A stretch of 64,000 nucleotides of DNA, from assembly GCA_030549775.1 (NCBI GenBank), contig CM060180.1, positions 83,857,172 to 83,921,171 on the forward strand, written 5' to 3'. This stretch comes from Tamarix chinensis (taxonomy: Eukaryota; Streptophyta; Magnoliopsida; Caryophyllales; Tamaricaceae). The position numbers were made by a program, and so were the translations under genes. The notes below the pieces were generated by a model that had not been told where the DNA came from, made no database searches, and saw nothing but the letters and a program-made list of their open reading frames with translations. Positions 62,968 through 64,000 of the stretch are shown here, piece after piece (the first letter of the stretch is position 1; the number at the start of each line of letters is the position of its first letter).

Positions 62968-64000
62968 TATAACACAAAAATTTTCATTTTAAGTGGAAGC
63001 ATAATACCAAAATATATGGGTGTTACCGTCATAATTGATTATGGCTTATCATACCATCCTTATGTCAATCAAGAGGAGAAAAAAATTGAATATAAGACAT
63101 GATAAATAGAAAACTAGAGGATCTTCTTAAACATAAATACGAGTTAGAGATTAATTCCGATTATAATATCCAAAATATAAAAAAAGGAATACCATAGACT
63201 AAGAGTAAAAAAAGATATCCGGGTAAAACTAACATTTGGATAATAAGATTCTATGTACCAACCCTAATACATAACTAACTCCTCTATGCATAAGGCATCA
63301 TGAGCTATAAAATTATCTAGTGGGTTTTCATCAACCTACATATAGACATCCAGGTTATCTGCTCATGGGAATGAGCATCACACATGAAAATGATGATCAG
63401 TAAGCTACGAACTGAGTAAGGTAATAATAAAGTAGAGTAAGGGGATATAAAGAAAATAAGCATACATGTGTATTATTATGAAAAAATGTAAGGTAAATAC
63501 TAACTTCAGATCTCAAATATATCACATTTCATTCTTTTATTTACGTTGAGTTCAAGAGACTCATTATTCTTACACTAGTAGAATGGTTTTAAGCGCCTAT
63601 TAGGAACAACACACCTAAGTCACTATTATTCTCTAGTGGAATGGACCCAACACATCACAAGATAAGATGTACCTAACCAATATTTTTAAATATGTGGAAA
63701 GGTATGAAGCACCTCTTAGGTACAATACATCTAAGACAATATTATCGTCCAGTGAAATGAACACAACACATAAGTTTTAACTCATGTAATATTTCACTTT
63801 GAATGATTAATTTCATATCCATTAGTACTTATCAATGAATCATATTCTCATTCACTTTGAGTATAGGGCCCCACTATTCTTAATCCTATGGAATAAAACG
63901 ATGCACCTCTCAAGGAAAAACACACTTGAGCTACTATTATTTTTTGATGGAATGAACTCATATAAACACTTCAACCTAACTCACATGATCTTTCACTTTA
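62968..64000 (-). mobile_element. Gypsy-type LTR (minus strand), 5' part outside the window
   Basis: Its 3' terminus is at 62968 (plus TATAACACAAAAATTTTC, the reverse of ...GTGTTATA). Going right it shows the GTTACCGTCATAATTG segment (63025), the hairpin module (63398-63414, CAGTAAG-CTA-CGAACTG) with GCTCATTCCCAT in reverse (about 63361-63377), and the AATAGTGG array in reverse (63540-64000). Module order matches the 3' third of 51541-56605. The 5' end and any internal region lie beyond 64000. Confidence 0.78.

Overview
The window is nuclear DNA of a flowering plant, most likely a repeat-packed, silenced region. It is AT-rich and made almost entirely of transposable elements: Ty1/copia (Sirevirus and Ale-like), Ty3/gypsy (Athila, plus a group of long 3.4-5 kb LTRs with TGTAAYACCC...GTTACA ends), two LINE remnants and one hAT-type MITE. 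I found no convincing host gene, no tRNA or rRNA gene and no CRISPR. The species cannot be named from this sequence.

Layout. 1-1219: 3' part of a long gypsy-type LTR that sits in a Sirevirus. 1220-10191: the decayed 3' half of that Sirevirus (RT/RNase H, spacer with a promoter-like repeat array, env-like region, polypurine tract, LTR). Its env-like region is split by an Athila solo LTR (4529-6391) and a hAT MITE (6962-7279). 10296-13735: solo gypsy-type LTR with a CCATC duplication. 14166-17512: a second copy of that LTR family in inverted orientation, truncated. 17513-23474: repeat-rich LTR-like DNA around a minus-strand LINE ORF1 remnant. 23865-25563 and 26443-28184: two more Athila solo LTRs. 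28514-40207: the best preserved element, an Athila with gag, protease, RT, RNase H and integrase. It has an odd LTR-internal-LTR-partial internal-LTR stub structure bounded by one TCAAC duplication. 41090-43043: LINE ORF1 plus endonuclease, cut off before the RT. 43044-46795: minus-strand LTR fragments with a large AAT/AAG microsatellite. 48119-62560: an old minus-strand Ale-like copia with 168-bp LTRs, whose gag/protease region received two separate solo LTRs (51541-56605 and 56671-61307), each with a perfect 5-bp duplication. 62968-64000: another minus-strand gypsy-type LTR running out of the window.

How it fits together. The nesting gives an order of events: Sirevirus and Ale-like copia first, gypsy-type LTRs, Athila LTRs and the MITE later. 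Most insertions now survive as solo LTRs, so LTR-LTR recombination has been frequent. Every coding region carries stops or frameshifts, so no element here looks autonomous. The least explained signals are repeat arrays in the non-coding parts. A CGACTAGT/CGACTGGT-type array occurs in Sirevirus LTR, Sirevirus pol-env spacer and gypsy-type LTR alike. A two-block array of AATAGTGG units recurs in four gypsy-type LTRs. A CAGTACG-TAG-CGTACTG hairpin and a duplicated PPT-like module are also notable.
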